Source: Smittia aterrima
Lineage: Eukaryota > Arthropoda > Insecta > Diptera > Chironomidae
Length of the DNA: 64,000 nt
Direction: 5' to 3'
Assembly: GCA_033063855.1 (NCBI GenBank)
Contig: CP093831.1
Location: 14,880,001-14,944,000 of the forward strand
A program made the translations under genes and the position numbers. This document shows, piece after piece, positions 38,757 through 51,920 of this stretch. The notes beneath the pieces are model-generated. The model was given only the letters and a program-made list of their open reading frames with translations. It was not told where the DNA came from and made no database searches. How positions within the stretch are numbered: position 1 is the stretch's first letter; each line of letters starts with the position of its first letter.

Positions 38757-40955
38757 TTTGATCAAGAGTTTTCTTTATGATTCCTGTCAACGAGAGAAAC
38801 TGTTCTTAGTAATGCCGCTCGTCCATCAAAAGCCACTTCGAGGCTTAGAAAGATGAATCGAGACAGATAACACACAAGAGATTTTCTCTCCTTCACTCAC
38901 TTCACCAATAACACTTTGATGACTGATTTTTATCGAGAACAAAAAAAGATGAAAACGGAAGGAAAGAGAAGCAGGTGCTCTAACGTTCGTTTCACATTTC
39001 ACACTGAACTGACGCGGCCGAGATGAGAAAAGCACAAGCGAGCGAAAGGAAATGTACGAAACGGAATATTATTGGTAAACGAACGGATGAAGATCTTCAC
39101 GACACGAGCCCCGAGCTAGATTAAGACATTTAATATTTTCCGTTATCATTTTTATACTTGTTGTGGGGAGTGGGGCATGCGAGATAGATGGGAGTGAGGG
39201 ACAACAAAGTTTTCTGCCGTTTAGACGTTTCTCCGTTCAAACATCGATATTTCCTCTCAGTAAAGAAAAAGCTTGTTTATGTGTCTGAAAAATTGTTCTT
39301 TTCCTGCCTGCGAGCTTTCCTGTCTCTCTCTCCTTCCTTTTCTCTCTCTCTCTCTCTCTCTTGCTCTATCTTGACAATGTTTAATGGCAAATGTTGACAC
39401 GCTTCGATTCGATGATTGAAAAGGTAGAAAGGCAAACTTTCCAACTATCGAAGATAGAATTTATGAGCTTTAGAGTCGATTAATTATTAATTGATCTAAT
39501 TAAAGGTTATGATGGCCAACGCTGAGCGAAACATTTCTAATTGAAATTGAAGTTAATTGAGTCGCTTAGCGGAAAGCTCGGAAAAGCTTCTGACTAACGA
39601 CTTTTACCTTTCAATTAAACGAGATTGCCAACCGAGCAAAACAAACACATTGAGAGAAGATAAAAGATTACAAGAGAAAACATTTCAAACGAATTTGCTT
39701 TTATTCTCAAATTGGCTCATTGTTCGAACGTCAACAATTTACTTTTGTGTGTCGAGGAATGAAGCGTCAAAACAATCCTTGAAAATTTCGCTTTTATTAT
39801 CTCAGCTTTTCTTTCTCTTATTCTTATTCCTTTTCGAAGATTTCCTTTTAATGATGTTGATTTCTGCAGCCCAAGGCATGAGAGTGATTGAAAACATTTT
39901 TTTCCTGAATTGAAATTATTGCCAAGAACGGAGCAGATAACCAAAAATGTAAATTTAATACTTGCACGCAAGATTTATGCTCAGAAAAGTCAAGTTGACG
40001 AGTCAAGTTATGCTGTGCAAGTATAAAATGGATTCACCTGACTTTGACTTTAATCGGATTTTTGGATAAGTTTTTCAAAATATATTTTACTAAGAATTTC
40101 TTAATCATTCGAAGATTTCCACATGAGATTTTAAACGGCGATTAATATGTTTAGTTGAGTCAAAGATGAAAGTCGTTATTGCAAATCGCATGCAGTAATA
40201 AAAAGTTCTTATCAGCATAAATATTTTATCGCTTAGAGGAAGAAGTTTGCGGCTTCTCGGAAATGAGACGATTTATCGCTGTGAATAATGAAATGAAATC
40301 AATTATTTAATTGCCATTCAAGATCTCACGTGGAAGACTTCTCTGATACTTTATGAAATGTATTTTGAATTAATTATCGAAAATCAACAGCGAAACATCT
40401 TTTTATTTCCCACAAGCAGCAAACTTCTTCCTCCTTGCGGCGATAAAAAATTCATGTCGAAACTCATGATAAGAACTTTTTATTTGCGTTGGATACACAA
40501 ATAAATGCTTTCGTATTTAAATTACGTTTTTAATCCCAAATTCTTAAGAATTTTGTTCAGAAGCCAAAGAGAAAAAATTTTGTATCCATCGACATGCATC
40601 GAAGTCTATGTTTGCTAACAAAGAATGTTGAGATTATTTACGTCGCTTCATCCCCACCAACACAAGTAAAATTTTTTAGCGTTCATTCTTTCTTACACAA
40701 CACAACACAAGCAGAGCGACGAAACATGTTTAGGGAGAACATTTGACTCAGTCTAAGAATCGTGACAGCGGAAACATGTTGTGTCAAAAATGAGTCATTT
40801 AGATTTGGAGAAATATTTGGTTTATATTGCTCAATAATCGGAAAACATTCGATACAAGTGCTACGATATTAAATTTTTTATACCTTCACGTGTTCATATG
40901 ATATAAACAATCGTCAAAGATGTGATTTCGGATTCTTGTGCTTAAGAATCTTCAA
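38757..40955. other. Gene-free region between MOXD1-like and the LRR gene
   Basis: A 2.2 kb divergent spacer that should hold both promoters. I see no coding sequence with family resemblance. A CT microsatellite lies at 39340-39361. The signal-peptide exon of the MOXD1-like gene ends this region at 38756. Confidence 0.5.
39340..39361. repeat. (CT)n microsatellite
   Basis: An uninterrupted TC run of about 22 bp, preceded by shorter CT-rich sequence from 39322. Read from the other strand it is a GA run upstream of the MOXD1-like gene. Confidence 0.85.
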
Positions 40956-42087
40956 ATGCGTCTCAAAATGGTTCATTGTAATTCATGGCGCGTAGCAGTT
41001 CTTTTGACTGCAGCGTGCTGCTTTGTGACTTGTGTAAAAGATCAAAAATGTCGTTTCGATCGAGTACATAAGATGATTGCGTACAATTGCGCAAGTATGC
41101 AGTTCAAAACTATCCCGAGAAATCTAAAAACCTCGACGGAGGTAAGAAAATTCTAATAAGAGAAAAAAGTGAAGGAGTTTCAATAAAATATTTTTTTTTT
41201 AGATTTTAGACGCTTCCGAAAATCGAATAAGAAAACTAACTCGTGATTCATTCAGTCAATATACGAAACTGAGATTCTTGTATTTGTTCGAGAATATGAT
41301 TTTGAAAATTGAGCGTGGGACATTTTCGGCTCTGACTCAGCTGGAAACTCTAGATTTATCAAGCAATGGCTTAAGGATTGTACCTTCTGAGATATTTAGC
41401 CTCCCGCTGTTACGAAAACTTTATCTAGCTGATAACGAACTTAAGAACGAAGGATTTTTGAGTGTTGTGAAACCTGTGACTGCTCCGCTTACTTATTTAA
41501 ATATTGCAAGCACTGAAATAGAAATGATTCCTGATTTTGGAATCCTTCCTGAACTTCTTCATCTTAATCTCTCATCGAACTTACTTAAGAAACTTACGCC
41601 ACAACAGTTTGCTCCGCTTTGCCAGATCAAGTTCGTTGACCTGAATCAAACGAATGTTGGTGCTTGCGAGTGCCGAAAAATTAATAATTTTATGGAGAAA
41701 GAGTTAAGCAAACCGCCAATCGTCTTTTGCGGATCGGCAAAGCAAAGTGAGTGACTAAAATTTATTTAAACTTTCTTTTTATTAAATTAATTTAAATCTT
41801 TAGACTGCAAGGAGAACAATTCCTCAGTACCAGAAGCCAAAGATTACTTAAGATGCTTAACTGTGAAGGAAGAAAGACTCAAACTGCGAACAGCAGCAGC
41901 ATCTTCGACTGAATTCTCTTGGCCAACAATCGCGTTCTTTTCCTGCATCGCATTATGGCTCTTTATAATGATTTACGCTCATTGTAATCGACCATCAACC
42001 CCGCCAACAACTCAGCAACCTGAAGTCAATAGCACATCACTCGATATGCCCATAAACCCAAACTCAAGGAATACTTTAATCATGTAA
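40956..42087 (+). CDS. Leucine-rich-repeat single-pass membrane protein
   Basis: Three coding exons, 40956-41141, 41203-41746 and 41804-42087, give 337 residues. A signal peptide (WRVAVLLTAACCFVTC) is followed by a short Cys-containing cap and about five or six leucine-rich repeats at about 60-200, e.g. LRFLYLFENMILKIERGTF, LETLDLSSNGLRIVP and LLHLNLSSNLLKKLTPQQF. A Cys-rich C-terminal cap follows (CECRKINNF...VFCGSAKQNC). One membrane helix, SWPTIAFFSCIALWLFIMIY, lies near 287-306, with a short Pro/Thr/Asn-rich cytoplasmic tail. The topology is that of an insect LRR cell-surface protein; I cannot name an orthologue or ligand. Its 3' end converges on the ZAD zinc-finger gene, with 79 bp between stop codons. 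Confidence 0.88.
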
Positions 42088-42166
42088 CTTAACAATCATT
42101 TTAATTTATTTATCGCTTTGTCTATAAAATTAAAATATTTGTCGATTTCATAAAAAATTTATTGTT

Positions 42167-43997
42167 TTAATGTTGATTGAAGAAAAGCTTCAGCTTTTGA
42201 TGTGTTTTGATATGCGCATTGAGATCATTTTTAGTTGACGCTGAGTAAGGACATGAATCGCATCCGAATGGTTTTTCCTTTCTGTGCTTGTAAATTATGT
42301 GAGTTCGTAGGTGGTCAGCTCTTTTAAATGAAGATGTACACTCGCAGCAATGATGAATTCTGTTTTCGTTTTTATCATGGTTTTTCTTTAAATGAGATTG
42401 ATAGGAATCTTCATTCTTAAATCCTGTGCCACATAGCGAACAAACAAATGGTAAGTGCTCGCGTAGATGAGATTTCAAATCTCGTTGAGTTCCAAAGCTC
42501 TCACAGCAAAGAATGCACATAGTTGATGTAACGTCGATGTGATGAGTTTTTATCAAATGCTTCTCAAGTGAAACCTTCGCTTTGAATCCTTCGAAACATC
42601 CGGCAACAGAACATTTATAATATTCACTAATTTCTGTGTCTTCTCGAACTCTTGCAATCGATCGTGTCTTCAGAGGTTTGTATGTTCCATCACATTTTTC
42701 TTTATGCTTGACCATTTGGAATTGAGTTACGAATGGTGACGTGCATTGATCGCAATAGAAATATTCTCCCGTGTGTTTGCGCATATGAATTGTGAGAGCA
42801 TGTTTCTGTCGAAATCTCGCTGCGCAATTGTCAAAACTGCAAGCGAAAGGCGAATCCTTGGAATGAACCCGAAGATGATTAGTCAAATGGTGTGACACTC
42901 TAAAAGCTTTGTCGCACCCTTCATGATGACATTTAAATTTCAATGTCTTGTCATGATTGCGAAGATGGCTTCTCCATTGAATTCTATTTTTGAATGATAA
43001 GCCGCAGACTTGGCAAACACATTGAAGATTATCGTGAGCTGATTTGACATGTTTGTCGTAAAAGGAACGAGATTTGAAACTCATTAAGCAAGTGTCACAC
43101 TGAAGCGATCCTGATTTGAATTTGTGGTCAAGCATGTGAAGATTCATTTCTTCCTCAGATGAGAATTCAAATTTGCATTCAGGATCAGTGCAAATGTAGA
43201 CAATTCTCTCTTCAGATTCAGATATTACTTTTGCAGCGACGTATCCAACATTTTCGCTTGGTTCAGTTTGTTGATTTTTTAGGGCGTCGCGAGCCTTTAG
43301 GAAATCAGCTGAGAGGACAAGAGTGGGTTTGATTTTGTCATATTTGATAGGCTCTCTCAAAGCAGGTTCAATTGACAATGCTTCAACAGCAAATTCAGTC
43401 TCACTCTTCAATTCATATTCTTCATCCAGAGCTTCTTCATTTGCGGTTTCAAGAATTTCCTCTTCATTTACAGTTTCATTATTTGTCCATTCGTTTTCGG
43501 CCTCAAGGTATTCCATGTCTTCCGACAACTCTTCTTGAAAATAAATCTCGTCATTTGATTTGTCTGAAGTTTGAACTGTGTCATAATCATCGACTTCGAA
43601 GTGGACATCTTCTTTAATTTTAAGAAACTGACAAAGCTCGCTTTGTTTACGAATAAGTTGATTTCTGAAAGAAGATTAAATTATTGCTCCATCGAAATAT
43701 ATTCTTGCAAAAGGCGAAATTACTTGTAGAAAAAAAAGTTTTCCAGTTGATCGCTGCATTCAGAACAGACATTCGTTGGATATTCAGCAGTAAAGGGAAG
43801 CTAAAATAGACAAGGATTAACAACGGACCGAATAAACAAATGATTCAATTTACAATCTTTTGTGTTAGAAACTCGAATTTTCTTTTTTGTGTTTCAGTGA
43901 TTTCAGAGAATATTTTGATGCTTCCTTTAGTTTTACTTGAAAGGCAAAGACGACAGATCTCGCTAAGATCTATTTGATTTTCCGGTTCTTCTTTCAT
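42167..43997 (-). CDS. ZAD C2H2 zinc-finger protein
   Basis: Three coding exons on the minus strand, 43854-43997, 43724-43800 and 42167-43664, give 572 residues. The N-terminus is a zinc-finger-associated domain (ZAD): CRLCLSS near residue 15 and CSECSDQLENFFFYK near 60 supply its four zinc-binding cysteines. An acidic linker of about 90 residues follows. Eleven C2H2-type fingers cover about residues 180-565, e.g. CDTCLMSFKSRSFYDKHVKSAH, with short or irregular linkers in several. One finger (CDQCTSPF...HKEKC) ends in Cys, a C2HC variant. ZAD proteins form a family greatly expanded in insects; many are sequence-specific nuclear factors, often maternally supplied. The gene is divergent from NUS1, with 189 bp between start codons. 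No specific orthologue is claimed. Confidence 0.93.
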
Positions 43998-44186
43998 TCT
44001 CTTTAATTCGGTCTTAGTTCTCTGATTACTTTTTTTGTTTACTTTTCGGATTTAACGAAACGTTTTCTTTTCGCTTTTCTAATTCTCTTCAACTTTATTT
44101 CAGTTTCGTTAAGTTCTCGTCGATGAAATGTCTAAATAGAATTCTCGGCTGATTATTTTGTATAAGTTTAAGTCAAATTATCATCG
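43998..44186. promoter_or_regulatory. Compact divergent promoter between the ZAD gene and NUS1
   Basis: Only 189 bp separate the two start codons, so both core promoters and 5' UTRs must fit here unless one leader is spliced from elsewhere. The sequence is T-rich. A TTTATTTCAG at 44094-44103 could act as a 3' splice site for a short NUS1 leader. No TATA box is clear. Confidence 0.5.
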
Positions 44187-45180
44187 ATGAGCAACTTAGT
44201 TTACAAAGCTTTGTGGACGCTTCTCCACCTGCTAGCGAATTTATTAGAAGCGGTTTACTACTTCGGATTAGAATTTCGAGAGAATTTGCGGTATTTCATC
44301 GAAAACATTAGAACACCGAGACTCCCACATCACTCGGACGACGATGCACAACTTATAGAGCGACAGATAAGCGTGTTAAAGAAGTTCCCGAAGCACTTAG
44401 CAATCATTCTTACAGTTAGTAAACGAAAAGACGTGGATCTAAATCAATTAACCAATTTAGTGACATGGGCTTTAAAATCTGGCGTCAACTTCATTAGTTT
44501 CTACGACTACAAAGGTGAATATTCTGATAAGGAAGCAGATTATTACGTCATTCCAACACGCAACTCAACAAGTCATTCATAAAAATCCTCCCAGTTTCCT
44601 TCGACCTTTAGTCACATGATGACAAAATAATTGAATTTATTAACTCGTAAAACTTATTTGAACTAAAATTATCTTTCTTTTTATTTTAGGGATCGTAAAG
44701 CATGAATTGTCATCAGCATTCTTAAAGGTCATCGAAGAAGTGAATAAGAGCGATAGTGAAAAGATCGTTTGGGGTCCGGAGTGCCAAAGATCAAACGACG
44801 GTTCGATCAAATATCCACACAGAAATGGGTACAAGAGACATATTGTTGTGAATCTTTATTCATCGGAAGATGGGCACGAAAAGTTTAGCGAACTCTTGAC
44901 TCAGCAACTTTGTAATGTTGATAAGAACTTAGCGTGCAAAAGTGAAGACATCACAATCGACTTAATCGATGAAAAGCTGAGTAAACTTTACGGACACATA
45001 CCAGAACCTGACCTTGCCCTGTATTTTGGAAACTTCAGTTGTACGCAAGGAATATTTCCTTGGCACATTCGACTTACTGAGTTTATTCAAATCAGCTATA
45101 AGCTTAGAAGTCTAACGCTTCAGAAATATATAAGCGTACTTTATAAGTTCGCGAGATGCGAACAGAGGTTCGGGAAGTGA
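44187..45180 (+). CDS. Nus1: NUS1, dehydrodolichyl diphosphate synthase subunit (Nogo-B receptor)
   Basis: Two coding exons, 44187-44514 and 44690-45180, give 272 residues. The N-terminal helix (LVYKALWTLLHLLANLLEAVYY) is the membrane anchor. The remaining cis-prenyltransferase fold has KFPKHLAIIL, LVTWALKSGVNFISFYDYKG and the C-terminal PDLALYFGNFSCTQGIFPWHIRLTEF segment. That segment corresponds to the IPxVDLxIRTSGE region of catalytic homologues but lacks the catalytic Arg and Asp, as expected for the non-catalytic partner of DHDDS. The complex makes dehydrodolichyl diphosphate, the precursor of the N-glycosylation lipid carrier, at the ER. The protein ends RFGK, so the family's RxG C-terminal motif is only partly preserved. 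Confidence 0.93.
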
Positions 45181-45566
45181 AATCATTGTTAGCTTTCATC
45201 GTCGGCGAAGTCACTTGTTGTTCTACTAAAACATTTCATTTAATCGCGATTGTGCAATCCGAGCGTCTGGCAAGTGACGTCACCGAATTTATCCAACATA
45301 TTCCTCAGATCTTAAGTTATTGTTTGTAAATATCACATTTCCCACATCGTGCTGTTGATAAGAATTGAAAATATAATGCAACGTTTGTTGTCATAGAAAA
45401 GAGATGAAAAGACTTTATTATGGAACTTCACAAAAAAATATTCAATCACAAGGATTTTTTTCTGCTAAAAGCAAAATGTGTTCTAAGTTTTCTTTTGAAT
45501 AACTCAAAAGCATAAATGGAGTTTATTAGGTCGAAAGCTTGATCTAGAAAAGAAGAGAGAGAACAA
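45181..45566. other. Convergent 3' ends of NUS1 and PNISR
   Basis: A 386 bp spacer between two stop codons. It should hold both 3' UTRs. No coding sequence is supported. Confidence 0.5.
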
Positions 45567-48001
45567 CTAATACCTACGGTGTCGACGATCACGAGACTTG
45601 CTACGATCACGACTTCTTGAGCGATGTCTTTTCGATTCTGAACTTCGAACTGAAGATTTTGATTCAATTGAATGTCGATCAGATTTATAAGATTTTCGTT
45701 TGTCTTTGTCGTGGTCGCGAGACCTTGATCGATTTCTTTTTTTGCTTGACTTTTTGCTGTGCTTGCTTGATTTTTTATGTTTCTTATGTTTCTTGTGACG
45801 TGATCCACTCGACGAAGTCGAAGACGTTGTTGAAGTGTCTCGTTTCTTTGATCGCGCTTGTGGTTCAGTAAGTTGAAACGTCGATGCGATTGCATTCGAT
45901 CCGTTGTCAGAAGCTTTCGTGTCCAGCATTCCAACATGAGTTACAAGAACATTAGCTGAGCGCTCTTTTGGATCGTTGAATCGCGTCTTTTTCTTATCTC
46001 GACGACTTGCTGATGCTAATGAAGGATTTGAGGTTTCAAATTTGACCGATTATAAAACACAAAACTTACCAAATGAAGAGGAAACCGAATAATTTTGCTC
46101 AAACTTTTCCTCACCAAACTTTTCTTCGTTCTTACGACTTGTAGCCTTTGGCAGCTTCTCATCATCCGAATCAAATTTTGATCTGTTGCTTACAGTTGAA
46201 CGGAGCTTCTCATTAGTTCGTTGCTGTTCAAGATCAGCCAGTTGATCGATAATGTCTCTCGTCTTTTGATCGAAAGCAATTGCTTTTGCGCGGATTCGCT
46301 CCTGGAAATTCCGAAATGTCAATTTTGAAGTTAGCTTTAGCTATTAATTTCAATTTGATTTTTATTTACCTTTAGAACTGAATCAGGTTCCCAATCACTT
46401 TGCTCATCCGCTCTTTCACTTGATTCCTCTTCCGATTCCTCATCACTCGAGTTACTGTAGACACCTAAGCCTGTCCATCAAATAGATTAGAAGAAATGTT
46501 ATGACTTGGAAGTAACGATCTTCATTAGTTGTTTCGGAATTGAACTTGCAACAAGGAGAAGGATCCTTCTGAGCATGCAAATTTCAACGAAACATAACTG
46601 AACACAAGTAAATTTTTGTATTCGCGAGAATGGACATGAAGCGTGAAAAAGACTGAAGCCGAGAGTGGAAATGTAAGGAGATTATTAAAATGAACTGGTG
46701 TTACTTACCGAGCGAGTTGGTCACACTTCTATTTGTGGTCACTGAAGAAGCTTTAATTTTGGGTTTAATCAATTAATAAAGAAATAACATTTCGGCAACG
46801 TGTCTGGTCGCATCTAAAGACTTTTCACAAATTGGTGCGCCAGATTCTTTTTGTTTCTCTCGACATTGCTGCCATTAAAATGAGCTTTGCAATACTTCTT
46901 TTTTTTTGTAATAAATGATTTTGTGTCTCAGTGGATTTCAGGTGATTAAGAAATTTTCAATTGCACAAATACCTTTTCTGCGATACTTTGACAGAGTCTC
47001 ACTACTTATCTCTAGAATTTTTTCATTAGTGACTTCGAGTAGAATCTTTGTCAGTTCCTCTCGAACTAAGAGCATCTAAAATGAAAAGTTTCATAAGATT
47101 GTGATAGTGAAAGATGAAGTTAAACAAACCATTTTCTCATACAAGCCCTCTTCGTCTTCTTCATCTTCTTGAAGTCTTGCAGATTGTACGATCTCGGTCT
47201 CTGGAGTTTCATCGCGTTGCTTCTCCTCTTCTTCCGAATCAGATTCCTACAAAGACAAATGTTAGATTAAAGTTGTTAGTAATTAGTGGGACTACTCACG
47301 TATTTGCTCTTCGTCTGCTTTTCACGCTCAAGTTCTTTTAGAGCTTCTTCCATTACTTTCTTTCGACTAGCTTCGTTTTCTTGCTGTTCTTTTTCCTTCT
47401 GAATTCGTAGAGCCTCTTGTTTCTTCTCACGCTCAATTCGTTCCAAACCTTCACGGATCCAAATTGGTAGCTTTTTACGCTTTTGAGCTTCTAGGACTGA
47501 TGGACTGGTGTCATCTTCATCTTCTGAATCCAAAACCATGTCAACTGACTGCGAAGTTTCGACATTTCCGATAATTGGCGCACTTGGAATCGGCACAAAC
47601 TTTGTTTCAGGAGCTTTACGGGATTTCTTGTTCATGAAGTTCTTATGGTTGTTACGATTATTTTGATGATTATTGCGATGTGACTGCATTGCTGGTGAAG
47701 ATTGCTGGTTGTGAAGTGTCGGAGGTGTCTCCGTCTTTGTATCGGTTTTTTCATTTTGCCATTTCTCCCAAATCTGAGTTGGCTCTTCTTCTTTAACTTC
47801 TTCGTCAATCTCCATATCAGCCTCGACAAGATTGTCATTCGCAGTGGCATCAATATTCGATATTCGCGGAGCTTCCGGTATGATGATATGGGGATTGTGA
47901 TTAAAAGTTGGAAAATTTGTTGGAAAACTCATTTGAGTCTGCGACTTGCTCTGAATCCATTGAGCGGCTAAAGAAAGCCAATACTCAGCGTCGGCATTCA
48001 T
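45567..48001 (-). CDS. PNISR: PNISR, arginine/serine-rich pinin-interacting protein
   Basis: Seven coding exons on the minus strand: 47300-48001, 47130-47246, 46973-47075, 46709-46741, 46370-46470, 46070-46301 and 45567-46015, giving 578 residues. The N-terminus, EYWLSLAAQWIQSK, matches the PNISR W-x-x-LA-x-x-WI start. A conserved KKLPIWIREGLERIEREKK block sits near residue 190 and leads into a charged coiled coil. Acidic stretches follow, then RRDKKKTRFNDPKE. The tail, from about 490, is rich in Lys/His and Arg-Ser dipeptides and ends RSRDRSKSRDRRHRRY. Mammalian PNISR interacts with pinin and localises to nuclear speckles, so a role in pre-mRNA splicing is likely. The fourth exon is only 33 nt, and the second donor (ATG|GTTTGT) is weak. 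The acceptor of the last exon could shift by 6 nt. Confidence 0.9.
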
Positions 48002-51000
48002 CTTGATCACTTAGTTATGTTTCTTTCATTTAAGACTTTGTAATACGTCTGCAATATCACTCAACACAAATCAGAAAATTTCTTCTCATTTTTTAATAAA
48101 TTATAAACTTTCTTGATGTGAGCAACTTATGTTTGTTTGCTTGTTGCTTGCTCGACGAATTGTAACTTTATAACAGAACTTCATAGAGACTTGAATTTTC
48201 AATAACTATTTTCAGGATCTCTTGATGGATTGCTTTGATGGCCGACACATTTCTCAGACCCACAATAGACTTTTTCTTAGTTTAGTCGATTCTCTCAAGA
48301 AGAAAGCTTATGCAAACAAAAATTGTTGATTTCTTTTTTGATTCGTTAAGTTTTTGAAACTTCAATTCCGTTAAAATCTAAAAAAAATCGGAAAATCTTA
48401 AAAACGATTTTACTTTAACAAATCTTTAAAAATAAAAAATCAATTATTTAAAGCACTTTTTTGAATAATAAAAAACCATTTAGAGGCATTTTAAATTTTC
48501 GATTGGTTTTCCTGAAATTTATTTTTTACAGAAAAATGTTTAAACGAGGAGTGAACCTTCAATGTGAGCTTCAACACTGAGGAAGTAAATGCAGAAACCT
48601 TTGCAGAGAATATATTCCACCATTTATCTTGTTGTGTCTGTTTTAAAGGGAAATGCTGCTATGGTCTCATTGGCCAACATTGCATTGAGCTCCGCCCTCG
48701 AATCATTCGTCGCATGCTCAATCAGTCGTTTTGTTGTTGGAATCGTGAAAAATATTAATTTGAATATTTTACAAACTCGAATGTGAGAATCTCGTCTTCT
48801 GGTCCACACATTTACTTCTCATCAGCCATCGATGAAGGTTCATTCGCTTGACGGTTGATTCGTGCTCTGATTTATTTTCTTAAAGAAAATTAAAGTTTGA
48901 TTATTCGTGAAACCAAATTAAATTAAAAGAAGTTAATGCATTAATCGTTCAAAATATTTCTGTGAGAAAAAAGTTAATTCAGTGAAAAAGTGAAAGACAA
49001 ATGGATTAAAAGAAATTAAATGCATCAGATTTAGGATTAAATCATCAGGAGTGATAATTTTAAATCTTCAAGACAATTTAAGGTAAATATTGTTAACGTT
49101 AAGTGATCTCAAGGATTCAGTTCGCGCTGATTTTCAGTGCCAAATAAATATCACACCGGTTAGTCAAAAAAAAAACTCTTCGGGCGGCCTTCGATGACGT
49201 TGTGCATGAACTGAGTGAAGCAAACTTCACTGAGTCGTAATAATCATTTAACGAGAGCAAACTCACACGTGTTAGAAATCAGCAAGCAATGAGCCATTCG
49301 ATCTCAGTCGGATATCCTTGCGTAGAAATAACAAGCGAAAGATGTTTTCATGGGACGATTCATTTGGTTTGTTATTTTTTCACATCGACAACAAGAAACA
49401 AGAATCGCCAACGACAGACTGGAAAATGTTTCTTTTGAAGTTTGACTCGAAACACCGACGGGTCGATGAAGGATTCCGTTCAATTCTTTTCTCCTTTTAT
49501 TTCTTTAAGTGGACGAGTGTGTCGAGTGATTAAGGAAGCATTGCGAGAAAAATCAATGAAACCTCAAATGGCTGTTGAGTTCACGAGATGATAAAACTAA
49601 AGATTAAGCAATTCTGAATTACTTTGAGAAGGATCATCATCGCTTCGCTATTCTGTCGCTGCATGCGTTAATTTGTCATCAGAGTTTTCCCATTGTGCCT
49701 TCGCTGAGTCGAAACTTAATCATCAATTTACAATGTTTGTAAAAGAAAGTGCTCGTCAATGCATTTTTCAAGAAGTTTGCATGAATACAATGTCAAGCTC
49801 AGTTGGGCTGTCGTAGTCAAAGCAAAATCACAGAAGCGTTTTCATTATGAAGCAAAACAATCAATCCGACAGCTAATTGAAACATTAATGAAATACGATC
49901 GCCAACTTTGTTGACTCGGACACATTTTTACAGATAAATTGCCGGCATCGAGTTTCATGTCTTTTTATGTTTCACACGAAATCTGAGATATTTCGCTGTA
50001 ATAGAACCCAAAGTTATTGATTTGTCACATGTCTCGAGACTCTCGAGAGGAAAGAAATTTGCAAATTACGTTTTCAAGAAAAGAGAGAGAGAAAACTAAT
50101 TTGTAAAGAAGATTCATTTTCATCTTCCAAACAAACAATAATCGCAACGAAACCTGCAATGTTTGCGTTTCTTTGCGGATCCAACGATAAGCTCAAAGAC
50201 TCTCGATCGTAAAATATTTTTATGATGCAAAACAAATCTGTCGCTCTGCAGATTGCATTTTGATGTCTTCTCGAAGGAATGATCAGTAAGTGATGAATGG
50301 AGCGGAGAAAGATCGCAATGATCAACACGACGTCAGTCCATTCACATAAATATTTCCCATTCAACAAATTATTTTGCAATTTTACACTTCATCGTATCGA
50401 TTTGCTTTTTTTTTCTCGACGACAAAGCAAATTTTTCAAGCTTGAGACTTTCATAAATTTATTTTCGCTGACCCGGTACGATAACGAAGTGCTTTCAACC
50501 CGAAATCAATTAAGACTTCTTCGATGGTTTCGGCGAAAACGAATTGAACGCGTTGGGAAGTCTTAAAACTTGAGCTTGAAGAATAATCGTAATTTAAATA
50601 TGAACCAGAGAGGAGAAACTAACACTTCTCCATTGAACGAGTCACAAACCGTTACCGAGAAGAAAATTGTCGTGGAATTACTGACGACAAACAATTCAAT
50701 AATTCATTCCTCGGGTCATTGCAATTCATATTCATTCGCCGAAGCGAACATGAAATCGAAGCGTCAACATTGTTGGAGTAAGTTTAACAGCTTTGAACTC
50801 GATTGGAAATATTTTGTAGAACATAACTTTTGTCACTGGACCGAGAAAACCATTTGAATCTGAATGTTCATTTCGGAAATGACGTCGTAAAAAATTAAGA
50901 GTTAAACATATTTAAGTAGACGAGCTTGAGTTTCTCGTTTTGAGATGTAGCTCGGAAAATTCAATTTAAACTTCAGAAGCCTAAATCCAAAAAAACAATC

Positions 51001-51920
51001 AAAACTTCAAAAATTTCATTAAAAACTTTGCTCTTCTTATTACAGCTCGTTCCATAATAAATTAAAACAAAATTTTCGTCGCCGGAACAACGACTTAAAG
51101 ACGCTTTTTCTTTGTCAATATTTATGGCGCTAAACAAATAAGCAATAAAGCGATGATAAATTTGAGAAACAGCTGGAACAATTTACAGCCGAAGCTTCTC
51201 CTGTTTCAAAGTAGATAAATGTTCTCCGAAAGCAAGAGGAGTGAGAGAACTCTTTTAATTTATGACATCGAGGGATGTGCTGTTTCCATCTCGTCTCGAT
51301 TATCGTGGAGTAAAAAGAGTTGTTGTCATGGAGCTTTCAAAATGGCGTCATCGCTGATTATGAACAATCCTCGATTCGCTCGGCCAAAAGTCTATTTAAG
51401 CTTAAGTCACGGATTGTTTTCGACTTGTTTCAATGAAAAGAGTTTTTTTTCCCTGAGATTCAGTGCAATTGCAATTTAATTTGGACTGACATTGGTCGCG
51501 ACACAAGCGGCTGACCGCTGTATAAACAAATAATAAATGTTTTTTTTTTCGCAAAACCGTCTACAAAGTTGTAAGTGATGTTAGTCGGATCGCGGATCTT
51601 TCTGAAATCGGATCGAGTAGTAGCTGAGACGGGAAATTTGTTTGGTTTCTTAAGCGTCAAGTGACGAACGTTTTGTTATCGAAATTCAAATGAACTAAGA
51701 TGGATTCTAAGAGTGAGTAAAACAGTTTGAGTGGAAAAGAAATGTTAAGTTATTAGCAAACAAAAAGCAGACGCTGCTTTCCGCTTTAAATCTTTAAATA
51801 TCGAGAGAGAGAGACTCTCGGGTCGATAACACGCAATGGAAATGTGCAGTGGAACAACAGCCATTACTGAACATATAATCTCCAACAGAGCAAGTTCCTA
51901 GAATCATAAATTGGATAAAA

